Assembly (NCBI GenBank): GCA_025345505.1
Contig: JANVCC010000270.1
Span: 6,105,867 to 6,169,866 of the forward strand
Direction of reading: 5' to 3'
DNA length: 64,000 nt
Source of the DNA: Todiramphus chloris collaris
Taxonomy: Eukaryota; Chordata; Aves; Coraciiformes; Alcedinidae
This document shows, one piece after another, positions 47,148 to 58,385 of this stretch (the stretch's first letter is position 1; every line of letters starts with the position of its first letter). The notes beneath the pieces were generated by a model, which worked only from the letters and a program-made list of their open reading frames with translations, was not told the origin of the DNA and searched no databases. The position numbers and the translations under genes are program-made.

Positions 47148-47250
47148 TTATAGAATTATTATGGTTGGAAAGGACCTCTAGGGTCATCAAGTCCAACCTT
47201 CATCCCAACATCTCCCTAACCACTAGACCATAGCCTCACACGCTACATCC
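47148..47250 (-). mobile_element. CR1 LINE, short 3' fragment of another subfamily
   Basis: Reverse-complement CR1: TAGAATTATTATGGTTGGAA, GGACCTCTAGGGTCATC, AAGTCCAACCTTCATCCCAA, CTAACCACTAGACCATAGCC. About 100 bp, wording unlike the neighbouring copy. Confidence 0.85.
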
Positions 47251-48307
47251 ACTCGGTTTTTAAGGTAAAGGTAAAGCAGGTACCGATGCTTTTCCAAAAG
47301 GATCATAAAATCTTCTCAAATACTCTTTTCTCAACAAGGGAGAGACTTGTGTCAGTGCTGCTTACAGAAAAGTAGTTTTGAGGAGATAGTGTTACTGAGA
47401 GAAAGATATTTTAATCTTTTTTTTTTTTTTTCTTCCATAAACCAAAGCTTGTTTTTCTTGGGTCTCTGCACTTGAGTGGAGGTCAGGTGAGTGGGACTCT
47501 GAGCCTTGCTGTGCTCTCCTCAGCTGTTTCATACTTTTTTTTTTTCAGTGGTTCTCCAATGCAAAAATGTATAAGGAAATTCTTCATCTGGAACCAGAAA
47601 CGAGATATCCTCCCAAAGAGGCTCTACTGTTAGCTAGACCACAGAGTCAGGCTCTGCTTTTCTTAGTCTGGCTCTTTCCCCTTCCCCATAAAGCTGAGGC
47701 ATCCCAAGAAATGGAAGCAGTTTGATCCCAGCTCGGTTTTGGCAGCTTCTTGGGCTATGGGAGCAATAACATCAAGTCCCCTCAGGCTGAGAGGAGCCTC
47801 AAAATGGTCTCCAGCTCCCTGTGTGACTGCCGTACTTAAGAAGTTACTTCACAAAGGTTGGGAGGAACAGAAGCGTGCCCATCGTGATGAGTTTTTGGAT
47901 TGAAAAGTCTGAGTGGATTAATGAGAAATCCAAATGCACCAGGCTAGTCTGGGCTCTGAAGTGGCATTTGGGAGTCTCTGGTCAGGTGCACAGGGAGCTC
48001 AGTACTCTGAGTGGAGAAATCAATTACTGTCAGGTACTTCCAAAGATGAAGAGATGTCTGAGAACGGCTTCTCAGAACTCTTCTTCAAAGATGTGGCTCC
48101 TTGTTCCTCTCAGGTCAAATCGAGGCAGAATTTAAGTGAGTACAATCAATCCCCAAATGGGGTTTTTTGTTTTTTTTTTTTTTTTTGTTTTGTTTTGTTT
48201 TGGGTTTTTTTTTGTTTGGGTTTTTTGGGTTTTTTTTTTGATACCCACTGTGACTGTGAATGCTGGCACCAGCCCCAGACTGAAGACTCCTCCTTGATAC
48301 TGGAGGG
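47251..48307. other. Unique stretch ending in a T/G tract
   Basis: No gene recognised. T runs lie at 47418-47432 and 47536-47546, and a T/G tract at 48161-48240. Confidence 0.6.
48161..48240. repeat. T/G-rich low-complexity tract
   Basis: Eighty bases of T runs with G interruptions (TTTTGTTTTG, TTTTTGGGTTTT). Confidence 0.9.
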
Positions 48308-48566
48308 AATGGATTAAAACTAGAGATAGGTCAACTGGACATTAGGAAGACATTAGGAAGAATTTCTTCCCCATGAGGGTGGTGAGACACTGGCACAGGT
48401 TGCCCAGAGAGGTGGTGGAAGCCCCATCCTTGGAAGTGTTTCAGCCCAGGCTGGCTGGGGCTGTGAGCAACCTGCTCTAGTGGGAGGTGTCCCTGCCCAT
48501 GGCAGGGGGGTTGGAACTGGATGAGCTTTAAGGTCCCTTCCAACCCTGACAATTCTATGATTCTAC
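48308..48566 (+). mobile_element. CR1 LINE, 3' part, sense strand
   Basis: Sense CR1: AACTGGACATTAGGAAGAC, TTTCTTCCCCATGAGGGTGG, CACTGGCACAGGTTGCCCAG, CAACCTGCTCTAGTGGGAGG, ATGGCAGGGGGGTTGGAAC, tail ACAATTCTATGATTCTA. The word GACATTAGGAA is duplicated (48339-48360). Same subfamily as 38204. Confidence 0.95.
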
Positions 48567-49136
48567 TGGTTCGGTCCAGGGAGCAGATCCAGGCTGGTCC
48601 AGCACCCAGGAGCACAGGTCTTGGCTGTACCCTGATGCTCAGCACCCATAAGCAAGAGGCTGAGCTGCCCTGTAGCCCTCACCCCCCTCCAGCTCACCTC
48701 TCCAGTCCAGTCAGCACACACCTGGCTACTGGGGTAATAAAAAAAATATAACGACTGTGGCTTTGCATATGGCCAACGAATTTCATTAAATATGCTTTAT
48801 GAAAATGGATATATTGAAAACACTTCTGCATTGGTTTGTTGTTGTTTTTTGGGGTTTTTTTGTGGTTTGTTTCTGTTTTGTTTTTTTTTTTTACAGAGTC
48901 ATGCTATTTCATGTGAGACAAGGAGAAATTGTTTAATGTGGGTTTTTATCCACAGCTTAAATGAAGGCTTCAGAAAAAAAACATGAAAGGGACACCTTTA
49001 AATGAGTGTGAGCTGTTTTCTACTGACCTCTGGGTATTTCAGTCCTGCTTTGGAAAAATAATAATTATTTTTTTATGATTTCTTTCTCAAGTGGCTTTTT
49101 ATTTAAACAGATGCTTTTGTTTGTAGGATGGAAACC

Positions 49137-49139
49137 TTT

Positions 49140-49171
<32 letters not shown>

Positions 49172-49220
49172 TTTTTTTTTGGTTTTGTGTTTTTTTTGGT
49201 TTGTTCTGGTTTTTTTTTAA
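49137..49220. repeat. Poly-T run of 30 plus T/G tract
   Basis: Thirty consecutive T at 49141-49170, then G and further T/G sequence. Confidence 0.95.
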
Positions 49221-49399
49221 ATTTTCAATAAAATGCCTGGCTCTGGTGAAGACAAAATGCAAATCAAAAATCGCTCATCTTCTCTTTCTTGCAAACACAA
49301 AAATCTTTTGTTCCTAAACAGAATTTAAGTGGGGGAGAAAAAAAAAAAATCCCAACCCCATGACTTGAAAGAAAATACAGCAATACTTATCAAGCTCTC

Positions 49400-49680
49400 C
49401 CTCTCCTTCCTTAGTATTTAGAAGGCTCAATTATATTTTCTTGTTGCCATTAAGGTTCTTAATTATGCAGTTGTCTGTTTATTTTGAATAACTAAAAGAC
49501 TGTGCCAGAAAAAGGAGCAGAGAGGGAAAGAGAGGGAGAGAGAAGGAAAAGATAGAAACTCATTACCTCTTGCAAACTGCTAATCATTGTAAATGGCCAC
49601 GGAGGCCAGAGGAGACTGTAGAATATTACTATCAAGCATGAAGGAATAAAAATACCCTAGTTTGTATTACCCAAGGAAAA
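49400..49680. promoter_or_regulatory. Candidate conserved non-coding element
   Basis: Contains TTCTTAATTATGCAGTTG, a GAGAGGGAAAGAGAGGGAGAG purine block, GCAAACTGCTAATCATTG and GGCCACGGAGGCC, and is free of transposon sequence. Enhancer-like by texture only. Confidence 0.25.
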
Positions 49681-49708
49681 AAAAAAAGAAAAAGAAAAGA
49701 AAAAAAAG
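49676..49708. repeat. A-rich run
   Basis: AAAAAG-type A-rich stretch. Confidence 0.85.
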
Positions 49709-50089
49709 TAAAGAAATCTTGGTACTAAAGCAACTAGACTGGAAAGAGTAATGAAAATGAAGCACAGTAAGGGGTCCTGGCAAGTCCTGTAAGCAAAAAC
49801 ATAAATAAAGGGAGGTAGGAAATGGGGAAAGAAATGGTTTTTATCACGATGTGCTGAATATATTGGCAGAAGCCAGCTCTATATCAGAGAGTGCTCTTGG
49901 CCTTTTCTGAGCAGGGCTCCGTGAAGCCTCGCTGGGGTTTGGTTTCTCCTGTCACCTCCCTGTCTGTTCCCCATCTCCTTCCGTGGCTGGCTGGGAGCTG
50001 GGAGGAGACCACCTCTGCTTCCCAAACCAACCAGCAGCAGGTCCCTCTGCTGAGCCAAAGGACCAGTAAGCACCAGCCCGACCACCTCG

Positions 50090-50540
50090 GCGGGGACGGC
50101 AGTGACTTTCAGCTCTGCCTTTGACCTTCAGCTCCAACTCTTTGCCCGCAGCCACGCTCTTGAGGATGGATCAATGTCAAGGATTACAAAAGAGGCTCGG
50201 TCGGATGCAGATAGAAAGCTCCAGGCGTTGAAAGTAATATCAAAGCAGCAGCCTTTGCAGGCCCTGCTTCATGAATTCTTCACAGTGCTGGCCCCAGTGG
50301 TCCCAGAGCCATTTAAGGGGTTTATTGCTTGCTCGGCAGCCCAGGCTAAAGCTCTGCTGCTACCAAGTGAATGCTGTGCTAAATATTAACACCGTGGCTA
50401 CGCAAGCTTTCCCTCTCCAGTTTTACCTCTATCAATATTAAAGAAGATAAAAGTAAGTCGCTGGATGGGAATATTGCTCCTAGAGTTCAACAAAGAGGCC
50501 TGCTGAATCAGAAGAGCATGATTTAATGACTTATATTTCA
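50090..50540. promoter_or_regulatory. Candidate conserved non-coding element with retained CpGs
   Basis: Begins in a CpG-rich segment (CCTCGGCGGGGACGGC) and continues with ATCAATGTCAAGGATTAC, GAGGCTCGGTCGGATGC, CATTTAAGGGGTTTATTGC and GCTAAATATTAACACCGTGG. It is GC-balanced, repeat-free and stop-poor: a 95-codon frame runs 50102-50389 on the + strand. Its protein has no family I know, so a regulatory reading is preferred. Conservation is inferred. Confidence 0.35.
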
Positions 50541-51453
50541 CAAGACAGGAGAAAAAAAAAGAGAAGTATCTGTGCAAATAAAAGAAAAATCAACTGCATT
50601 TTGCTAAAAATAATTTTGTAAAGGAGGCTCAGGTTGCAGAAAAAATGGTTTCCTGCAGCCTGTGCTTTTTTTTTTTTTTTTTTTCCTTGTTCTGTTCATA
50701 TCCTTCTGTATTTAGAGTTAACTTACGTTCAGGACTTCATTTTCGATTGGGTGCTATTTTTGAGAACACTAAGCTGACACGAAGCTATGCAAACAATACC
50801 CAACGTCCTCGAAGCCGCAAACGAAACATTCACATTGTCTACCAATCCTGAAAATCTGCCTCGACGTTTATGTGAGCAGGCAGCTACGTTTCCAAGGGGA
50901 GTTCCTACAGTCTCACATCCAAACCCCAGCATGTGCAGATTTTGTTTGTGCCTATAAAAACTAGAAAGAGCCAGTTCCCTGGGCACAGTGGCAAGATGTG
51001 GCAATCTTGCCTTTATTTTTGTTGGGTTTTTTTTTAATGAGAATTTATTTGATCACTTTTTGTGTTTTAAGAGGGACTTTGTTTATTCAAATCCAGCGTT
51101 ACCTGCTTTGGCACAAAGTTTCAGCCCAACTTGTGTCTGACTTTGACTCAGCTTAAGGCAGCGATGGGTTACATGAGGCTCTTAGCTCAGCCTCTGCTTA
51201 GGGTCTGTACAAACTTTCTGGCAGTGCCAAATCATGTTGATGCTGGATAATTCTCTATCCTAAATCCTGGATGTGCAAAACACAACTCTGGCCAAAGTAA
51301 AAGTCTCTTTAATTCCCTCCTCCTGCCATCCTGGAAGCAGCTTGATTACCGTGTCCCTCCTGGTTGCTGAGATGTGAGCCTGGGTGGAGGGGTAAATGAT
51401 CTCTTGTAGGGGTGTCATTAATTTTTGGGCTGTCATTTTGAATGAGTATGTGT

Positions 51454-51464
51454 GGGGGGGGGGG
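51454..51464. repeat. Poly-G run of 11
   Basis: Eleven consecutive G followed by TCCC. Confidence 0.9.
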
Positions 51465-54400
51465 TCCCATGTGAGACTCATTTCTGCTATGAAGAAGGAG
51501 TTCTCTGAAAAGAATTTGATTCCACAGGAGTTAAATATATAGGAAATATTCTTGCCTTCTTGTTTTAGCATGGAAAACTAGGGTTTCTAAGTTCTAGGTT
51601 AGCAGAAGAGCTTTCTCTTTAAGGTTTTTTTTTTTTTTTTTCCTTTTCCCTAGGTTCTGTGCAGTGCAGAGCACTTTCCACCACCAGCATCACACTGGGA
51701 CCTATCCAGGTTCATCAGCTCCCTGTGGTGAAGTTTCTTCAGGGACAACATGCAAGATGGGTGCTTGCAGATGCCACGTGTGAGTGCAATTCTTCCTGTT
51801 CGTGTGGCAAGCTGCAGTGAAATAAGCACACATTAGGCATAGGTTTTATGTTGCTGTTTTATAAATTAAAAGGCTCCTGGCTGCTGTTAGCACCTCTGTG
51901 TTACTGGATACAGGATCTGTGTCCATCACCAGCATCAGGCTCTTGCCTCTTGTGAAAATATCTCGTGATGCTCAACCCAGTTCTCTCGTGAGGACCTGGG
52001 TGAGAAACGTGTTGTGTGAACACTTTGTTCTGTATTGTCTGGCTTAGCATAACACTAGTTAGCATTGTGAAATCTCTTGGGAAAAGGCTGGAAAGGTTTA
52101 AACTGAGGTGTTTTCATTATGGAGTGAGGGGAGAGCAAAATTTAGATTTGCTCTAATTCTCGAGTTTCTGCTTATGGGAAAAATACACAGAGCCTCGAGA
52201 GTTGAGCATGTGTGTGATTTGGTGTTACTGTTCATTACTCTTCTAGGAGGCATTGGATATATTTTTATAATGAGGAAGAATGGAAAATGAGGTTGTTCTG
52301 GGGAAGCCCTTGCTGGTCAGGCCCTGTTCTGCACTCCTGCTCTGGGGACTGTTGGATCTACATTGCCATTCCAGGACTTGGGGTAAGTGCTCCCATATCA
52401 CCTCATGTATATGTTGATCTAATGAAAACCAGAAGTGATGCTCAGTTTTAAGCCAAGTTTAACAATTGCTGGGCCTGACACTTTTCTTTGCCTGATTTGG
52501 CTTTTTCTTAACCCAAACCTACTGTGTGTTCTGCTTATCAGCAGAACAGCACATCAGAAAGCTCCCTGGACACATACCCAGGTCAGGAGTGCTAATAGCG
52601 TACTTACCTGACCCTGCAGTGCATTTTCTAACCCACATCTCTTTGCTTTTCCTTCATTTTTACTTTAACCTTCTCACCCTGTTGTACCTGTTACGTCCTG
52701 TGGTTCATTTCAGAAATGTATCTGAAACGGAGCGCGTCTTGCAAGTCACAAAAAGAGTAAAGAAGTGGGAAAAGAGCAACTCCATTGTACTTTTCTGGTT
52801 GTTAGACACTTGATTGTGATTCTATGGCCTGACATCCTCTTTCTTGGGAAAAGGGGAGGAAAAAAAAAAAAAAACCAGACCATGACTGTGTGCCATCAAA
52901 CCAGGTACAATACACTGCTTCATTCTGACTCTTGTGAGCTAAGGTTGCTCGTTCCTTTCCATTGCTGGTACAGATTTGCTTTTACATCCCGATATCTATC
53001 CGGCTTCTGGTCTCCCATGCCCTGCGTGCTGGTTATTATGTGCTGAGCACAGCATCCCAACCAAAGGAGCAGAACAATGCTATGCAGCAGCAGTGAGCAA
53101 GCAAATTGCTCTTGGCAAAATCCCCTGCTTTCCCTATCAAGAAAATGTCAGGTAACTGCAGCCCCAGTGGCAATGATGAATGGGTTGTTTTCCAGCGTGC
53201 CGTGGCTCACTTTGGGAGAGGTGAGGCACGGGTCCTGTGCAGCTGATCATCTTGGAGTCACCACGCGTGTTCAGCCGGTGATCTTTTAAGACACAGATGA
53301 TAAAATGAGCTAAAATGAGCACTGAGTAGTTCAGATTTGCTGGTTTATTTTAATCAGCACATGGCGCGTTACAGATCACCTCAGATACGAGTGATGCTTT
53401 CCATGAAGCAGTTATTTGACACTAATCTGTCTTTATTTTACATATCTCACGTTTCCAGACATTTTCCTAAAATTTGGTTTCCCAAGAGAAGCCTTGCTGA
53501 AGAAAAAGATGTGCAGCCTTGCCAGAGATCTGCTTTATGTAAATCTTAAACTGACAGTTAAGCCTCAACATTTCAGATCTGATACCTGCTTTCCTTAAAA
53601 ATAAAGGAAAAAATAAAAGGCCTAGGTGGCCTTCAAGAAGTTTCCATTCTGATATGGTGCAGAGTACTCTAAAGAAGCAGAGTGACCTGCTTTTAATGCT
53701 ACGAGAAAGCCTCTCTTTTCTTTCCAGGTTGGATGTTTTCCACCAGTAGTAGTAACGTGGGCTGAGTATGTTTGTGTTAGATCATGCAGGAGTAGAACAG
53801 AAATACGATGATAGCAGAAACTTAGTGGTGCGTTCCTTGGCACAGATGCCCAGAGATTTATTTGAAGAGCTTAAGGTAGTGTCAGGTGCCTGGTTTGTAT
53901 TCCAGAAGCCCATGCTCACAGCCAGTATATGGGGGTGACCCAAGTCACAGCACTGTCAGGTTGCTCAGAGTTGGTGTGAGGTGCAGCGTGATGATGCAGT
54001 GGTGCTGGAGCTGGGGAAGGTGCTAGAGGTACCGTGCCCTCCTCTGCTCAGGACTTGGTGACTGAGCTTGTATCTCCAGCTGGAAGACTAAGACTTTTAA
54101 TTTCTTTCTCCCTCCAGAGGGTCCCCTGTGTGGACCCTGGTCAGGTCCTTACACCATCCTCGTGACATCCCCCTTTAACTTCATGCCCAGACACCCTTGG
54201 GTGCAGCGCTGTTCTTGGCCAGGCAGGTTAAACTTGGTTCTCCACACTATGAAAGTCAGTTCCTTTTGGTCATCTGGAGAAAGTGAGCAATTCCTGAGCT
54301 CTCCTGCTGTCCCTGGCATGTAGAGAAAGGGAAATTGTGGTCAGCTATCAAACTCCTCTGTGCCAAATGGCAGTTCAGTGCAGCACCAGGACTTTGCCAG

Positions 54401-56056
54401 GTGATTTGCACATGCCTTGGTGGGAAAGTATAAGGCGAAATATAAACTTATTCAATTTCCAAGACTTTTTGGGAACCCATTGAATGAGCTGTAAGAGCTC
54501 CAGTAAATCTGAATTATTGTTTGATCTAATTATTCTGATAAACAATGGAGGATGCAGTGTCCAATGGCAACAAAAGGAATGGATGTGTCCCAAAAACATG
54601 AAGTGAAACATGGCTAAAATAATGCAGTCATAAAACTACAAAATATTACCCTCCTATATTTAGAATTTTTTCAGCAGCTAGCCAAAGACAAAATGTGCTC
54701 TTGATAGACTGAATCCATAGCTTAGAAAGGAGGGACTTTGCAGAAAAGATGTAGTTGCAGGAAGGATAGGAAGGCTAAGGGTTTTTTCCTACTGGCAGTT
54801 TAGGTAACTGGCATTTTGACTACTTGTTGGAAAACAGCTTAGGAAAATAGCTACACTGGAGATTAGAGAGTTCATATACTTCAGTCAGACTTCATGCTGA
54901 CAGCTTCACTACAGAACTGAACGACTGTCGCTTCTATAGGATCTGTTGGCAGGATCTCTTTTTATTTGCTCCGTTTTGAAAAGAAAGGGGCATCAGCCAG
55001 CTTTCCAACAGCACCTTCTTTGGAGGAGGGTTTCATCCACACAAGGCAGCTATTTTCAACCCCTGACTTCAAGTCCAGTTGGAGATTTTGTGGTGTGTCT
55101 AGGTGATTTTTTTTTTGTTTGTGAGGGAGCAGCACAGTTCTTGGTGCAGTTATTCCAATGGTTCCTATGTGCTGTGTGAGGCAACCCTGCCTGCTGTGCT
55201 GCAGTGGATGGCTGGAGCATTACAGACTCTGTGTTCCAGTTTGCTTTATGCTTCTTCTACACTACAGGACTTTTTATCCTAGTGCCATTTCACTCCACTG
55301 GTCCACCAAGCATCCAGAGAAGATTGGAGGCAATCTGAGTCAGGAGGAAGTGTTGGAGGTATAGAGAAAAACAGTGTGTTATTGATAAGGAGGGAAGAGG
55401 GCAAAGGAAAACCAGCTCTTCTGTATTGGTGAAAAACCAATATTGGAAGCTTCTGTCCATCTACATCTAAATTCAGGGACAAACGCTTCCCAGGAGAAAT
55501 TAAATTATAATTCCTGGATTTTGTTGTTGTGATTTGCAAAATTTTGATATGTAAATTCTTATTATTCTGGTAAAACAGAGAGTTTACTGCATCATTAGGA
55601 AAACCAGACCTACCATGCTAGGCTTGTTTAGGACCCTAATGAAATATGAATGTAATACTGTTTTATGCCATAAGAATACCAGAAAAAGAATTATGGTACA
55701 AGGCACAGATATTATCAACACCAGCATAGTAGAAATGTCAGTGAGGGTTGATTTTCTGAAATAAGGGGAACACAAAGTGAAAATTATTCTCTGGAAACAG
55801 AGAGCAGCAACAAGGTCTGTGGTGGAAAGAGAACAGTGAGTCAAACGTATGGATCAAAGTCTCTCTTTGCAATAAAAATAATGTGCATATAACTTTGTGG
55901 AGAAGAGTGACCCAGTCCTGTTGGATTTTCTGGTTTTATTTTATATTCTTACTTTGCTTTTGCACTCAAAATCTGAGGGATTTTTAGAAATGCAAGACTC
56001 TACCAATATGCCAGTGAAAGACAGTAGGTGAATTATTCATCTGTGATATCACCAAG

Positions 56057-56508
56057 TCATAGAATGGTAGGGGTTGGAAAGGACCTCTGGAGATCATTGA
56101 GTCCAACACCCCTGCCAGAGCAGGAACACCCAGGGCAGCCCACACAGGAACAGATCCAGGTTGGTCTGGAAAGTCTCCAGAGAAGAAGACTCAACAACCT
56201 CTCTGGGCAGCCTGGTCCAGGCTCTGTCATCCTCACAGGAAAGAAGCTTTTCCTCATGTTGAGGTGGAATTTCCTATGTTCTGGCTTATACCCATTATTC
56301 CTTGTCCTATTGCTGGGCACCACTGGGAACCTGGCCCCTTCCACTTGACACCCACCCTGCAGATATTTATAGTGATTAATAAGATCCCCTCTCAGCCTTC
56401 TCTTCTCCTGGCTAAACAGCCCCAGTTCTCTCAGCCTTTCTTCGCAGGAGAGATGTTCAAGTCCCTTAACCATCCTCGTAGCCTCCATTGGACTCTCTCC
56501 AAGTCTCT
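56057..56508 (-). mobile_element. CR1 LINE, 3' part
   Basis: Reverse-complement CR1: TCATAGAATGGTAGGGGTTGG, GACCTCTGGAGATCATTGAG, GCAGCCCACACAGGAACAGA, TTTTCCTCATGTTGAGGTGG, AGATCCCCTCTCAGCCTTC. Same subfamily as 4780 and 12669. The long minus-strand open frame across it is the known by-product of this repeat. Confidence 0.95.
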
Positions 56509-58017
56509 CTTTTATATCTGCATATAACCTGGCATGAGTACAAGAAATCACATTTTCGTGTGACAAACATGCCTCGGTCTAGCTTTTACCATGCAATTGC
56601 ATCTGAAGAGGACCAGAATTTGTCAAGTACTTTTCAGCTGGCCGAAAGGAGTTACAGAGTTGGCTGAGCACGTAAGGATGCTCATTGGTATTCTTTTAGG
56701 AAAATGTCACTTTAACTACCGTGTCACTGTTCCCGATGGCTAAAACCGACCTTCTGTGCAGGGTTAGTTACTTCCCATTTATAGATTCAAGCGTGTTTTG
56801 AATTAGCAATAAGCTAAGCATGTGCTTGCCCTTTCCCTCTTGTAAGAACACACTGAATATTTAGGTGATCATGTAACCTACAATATTACACATTTTCTCA
56901 TGTCTTTCTGAGAGTGATGGAAATTTTACCATAGATAGGCGGTTGGTTAAATAAAATTCTATGGAATAGAACTGGAGGTAAACAACTATGTGTCAGGAAG
57001 AAGATGCCTCATGTTCACCAAAAGAAAAAAGATTTTATTTTAAATTATTTTGAGCATCAAAAGCCAGGTGTTCAGACAGTACTCATGAAAAACCAAGTCA
57101 GGTAATAATTCAGTATGGTACATCTTAACCTCAGCTGTAATATAGATACTCTGGAGACTAATATACAATTTTCAGCCCCTATAAAATTACAATCATCAGC
57201 AAAATTAGACAAACAAGACTAATATGAGCCATTTCTTTCCCCTCCATTTGCTAAAAAGCAGTAGGAACCTAGGAAGCTAACCTCGGTTTAATAGCTACCA
57301 CTGAACGGTGGGGTTTTATTAGACGTTTTTCTGTCTCATTTCTTTCTGCTGAGTTAATCATTTCGACTAGATGTAGCTGGTAATAGAGTTTAGCCAGTTT
57401 CTGCAGACAATCTGATCAAATCTGCATGTTAGCCTCTCAGTTTTGCTCAGACATGCGTCCACCCAACACGATGGGGACCTTCCATGCTTTTTTCTACCCA
57501 GGTATAATTTAGAACTAGAATGGTGTCATAGACTCATCTCTGAGTATATCCAAAGACTGATTTCTCTGAATGAATCCAGTATGATCCTGCCTGACAATCT
57601 ACAAACAATCAATAGAGTTGCACATTGATAATCACTCATTAGAAAAGCTCCATCGCACGTATCAATTTATCATTTTATTTTCATGCATGCATTTACCTTT
57701 CTGAGGCAGCATTTTCACAGACAAGGTTAATACTAATTTAATTCACTTTAACAGTAATCTGAATTAAATGTCTCCAAGAAAATGAAGAATCAGAGAGGCT
57801 TGGGATGAAATCCAATCAGATTCCTGCTGTTTCAGCAGGGCAGCTTTACCAAATGATGGGTAGTTGGCAATATTGGTTCTTCTGCCCATACTGTTAGTTT
57901 GAGGAGAATGACACTTCCCTTAGCCTGACTAAAAATATTGGAACAACCAGCAAATATTTGAACTACAAGTCTTGGTCCAGTACCCAGGATCTACACCAAT
58001 CTGGTTGGGAAGGGATA
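56509..58017. other. Unique non-coding stretch
   Basis: No gene recognised. 57280-57790 is repeat-free with GAGTTAATCATTTCGAC, GATAATCACTCATTAG and TAATACTAATTTAATTCAC and may be a conserved element. Confidence 0.55.
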
Positions 58018-58385
58018 GGCATGTATAGATATAGACACAGATCTATAAAGATACAGATTATCTATCTGTCTAGACATCTATAGATAGATATCTACAGATA
58101 TCTGTCTAGGTAGGTATTTATAGATTTAAATAGGTATCCATATAGATCTAGATGTTTTTCTCTTGAAGCCTTTATCTAGATAGGTAAATAGATCTAGAAA
58201 TCTATATAGAGATAGCTAGTGCTCTGTGTATCTATCTGCTAGGAAATAGGATATCTGGGTAAGCTATAGCAGTGTCTATCTATACCTAGATTGATAGATA
58301 CAGCTATCCAGATATCTAGATATTTATATCTATAGCTAAGTCTATCTGTACTTATGTAGATATCTATATGTCTATATGTATCTGT
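58018..58385. repeat. Degenerate GATA/TATC array
   Basis: About 370 bp built from interleaved TAGATA, AGATATCT, CTATCTAT and ATCTAGAT words on the + strand, so both strands carry many GATA cores. The units are not in a single register, and short non-repeat pieces (for example CTCTTGAAGCC near 58161) interrupt them. It looks like an old, mutated AGAT-type microsatellite with abundant palindromes (AGATATCT, AGATCTAG). It could form cruciforms or bind GATA factors. Both are inferences. Confidence 0.85.

Larger units (their letters stand above)
48567..56056. other. Long unique non-coding stretch
   Basis: About 7.5 kb without a recognised CR1, LTR or gene. It contains T/G tracts (48836-48896 and 49137-49220), A-rich (49676-49708) and T runs (50667-50684 and 51625-51640), an 11-G run (51454-51464) and repeat-free blocks 49400-49680 and 49900-50540 with retained CpGs. 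Open frames are short and conflicting. Confidence 0.6.

Noticed and set aside
56057..56566. 169-codon minus-strand open frame
   Set aside because: It coincides with a CR1 3' region. Similar frames appear in sister copies, which shows they come from the repeat.
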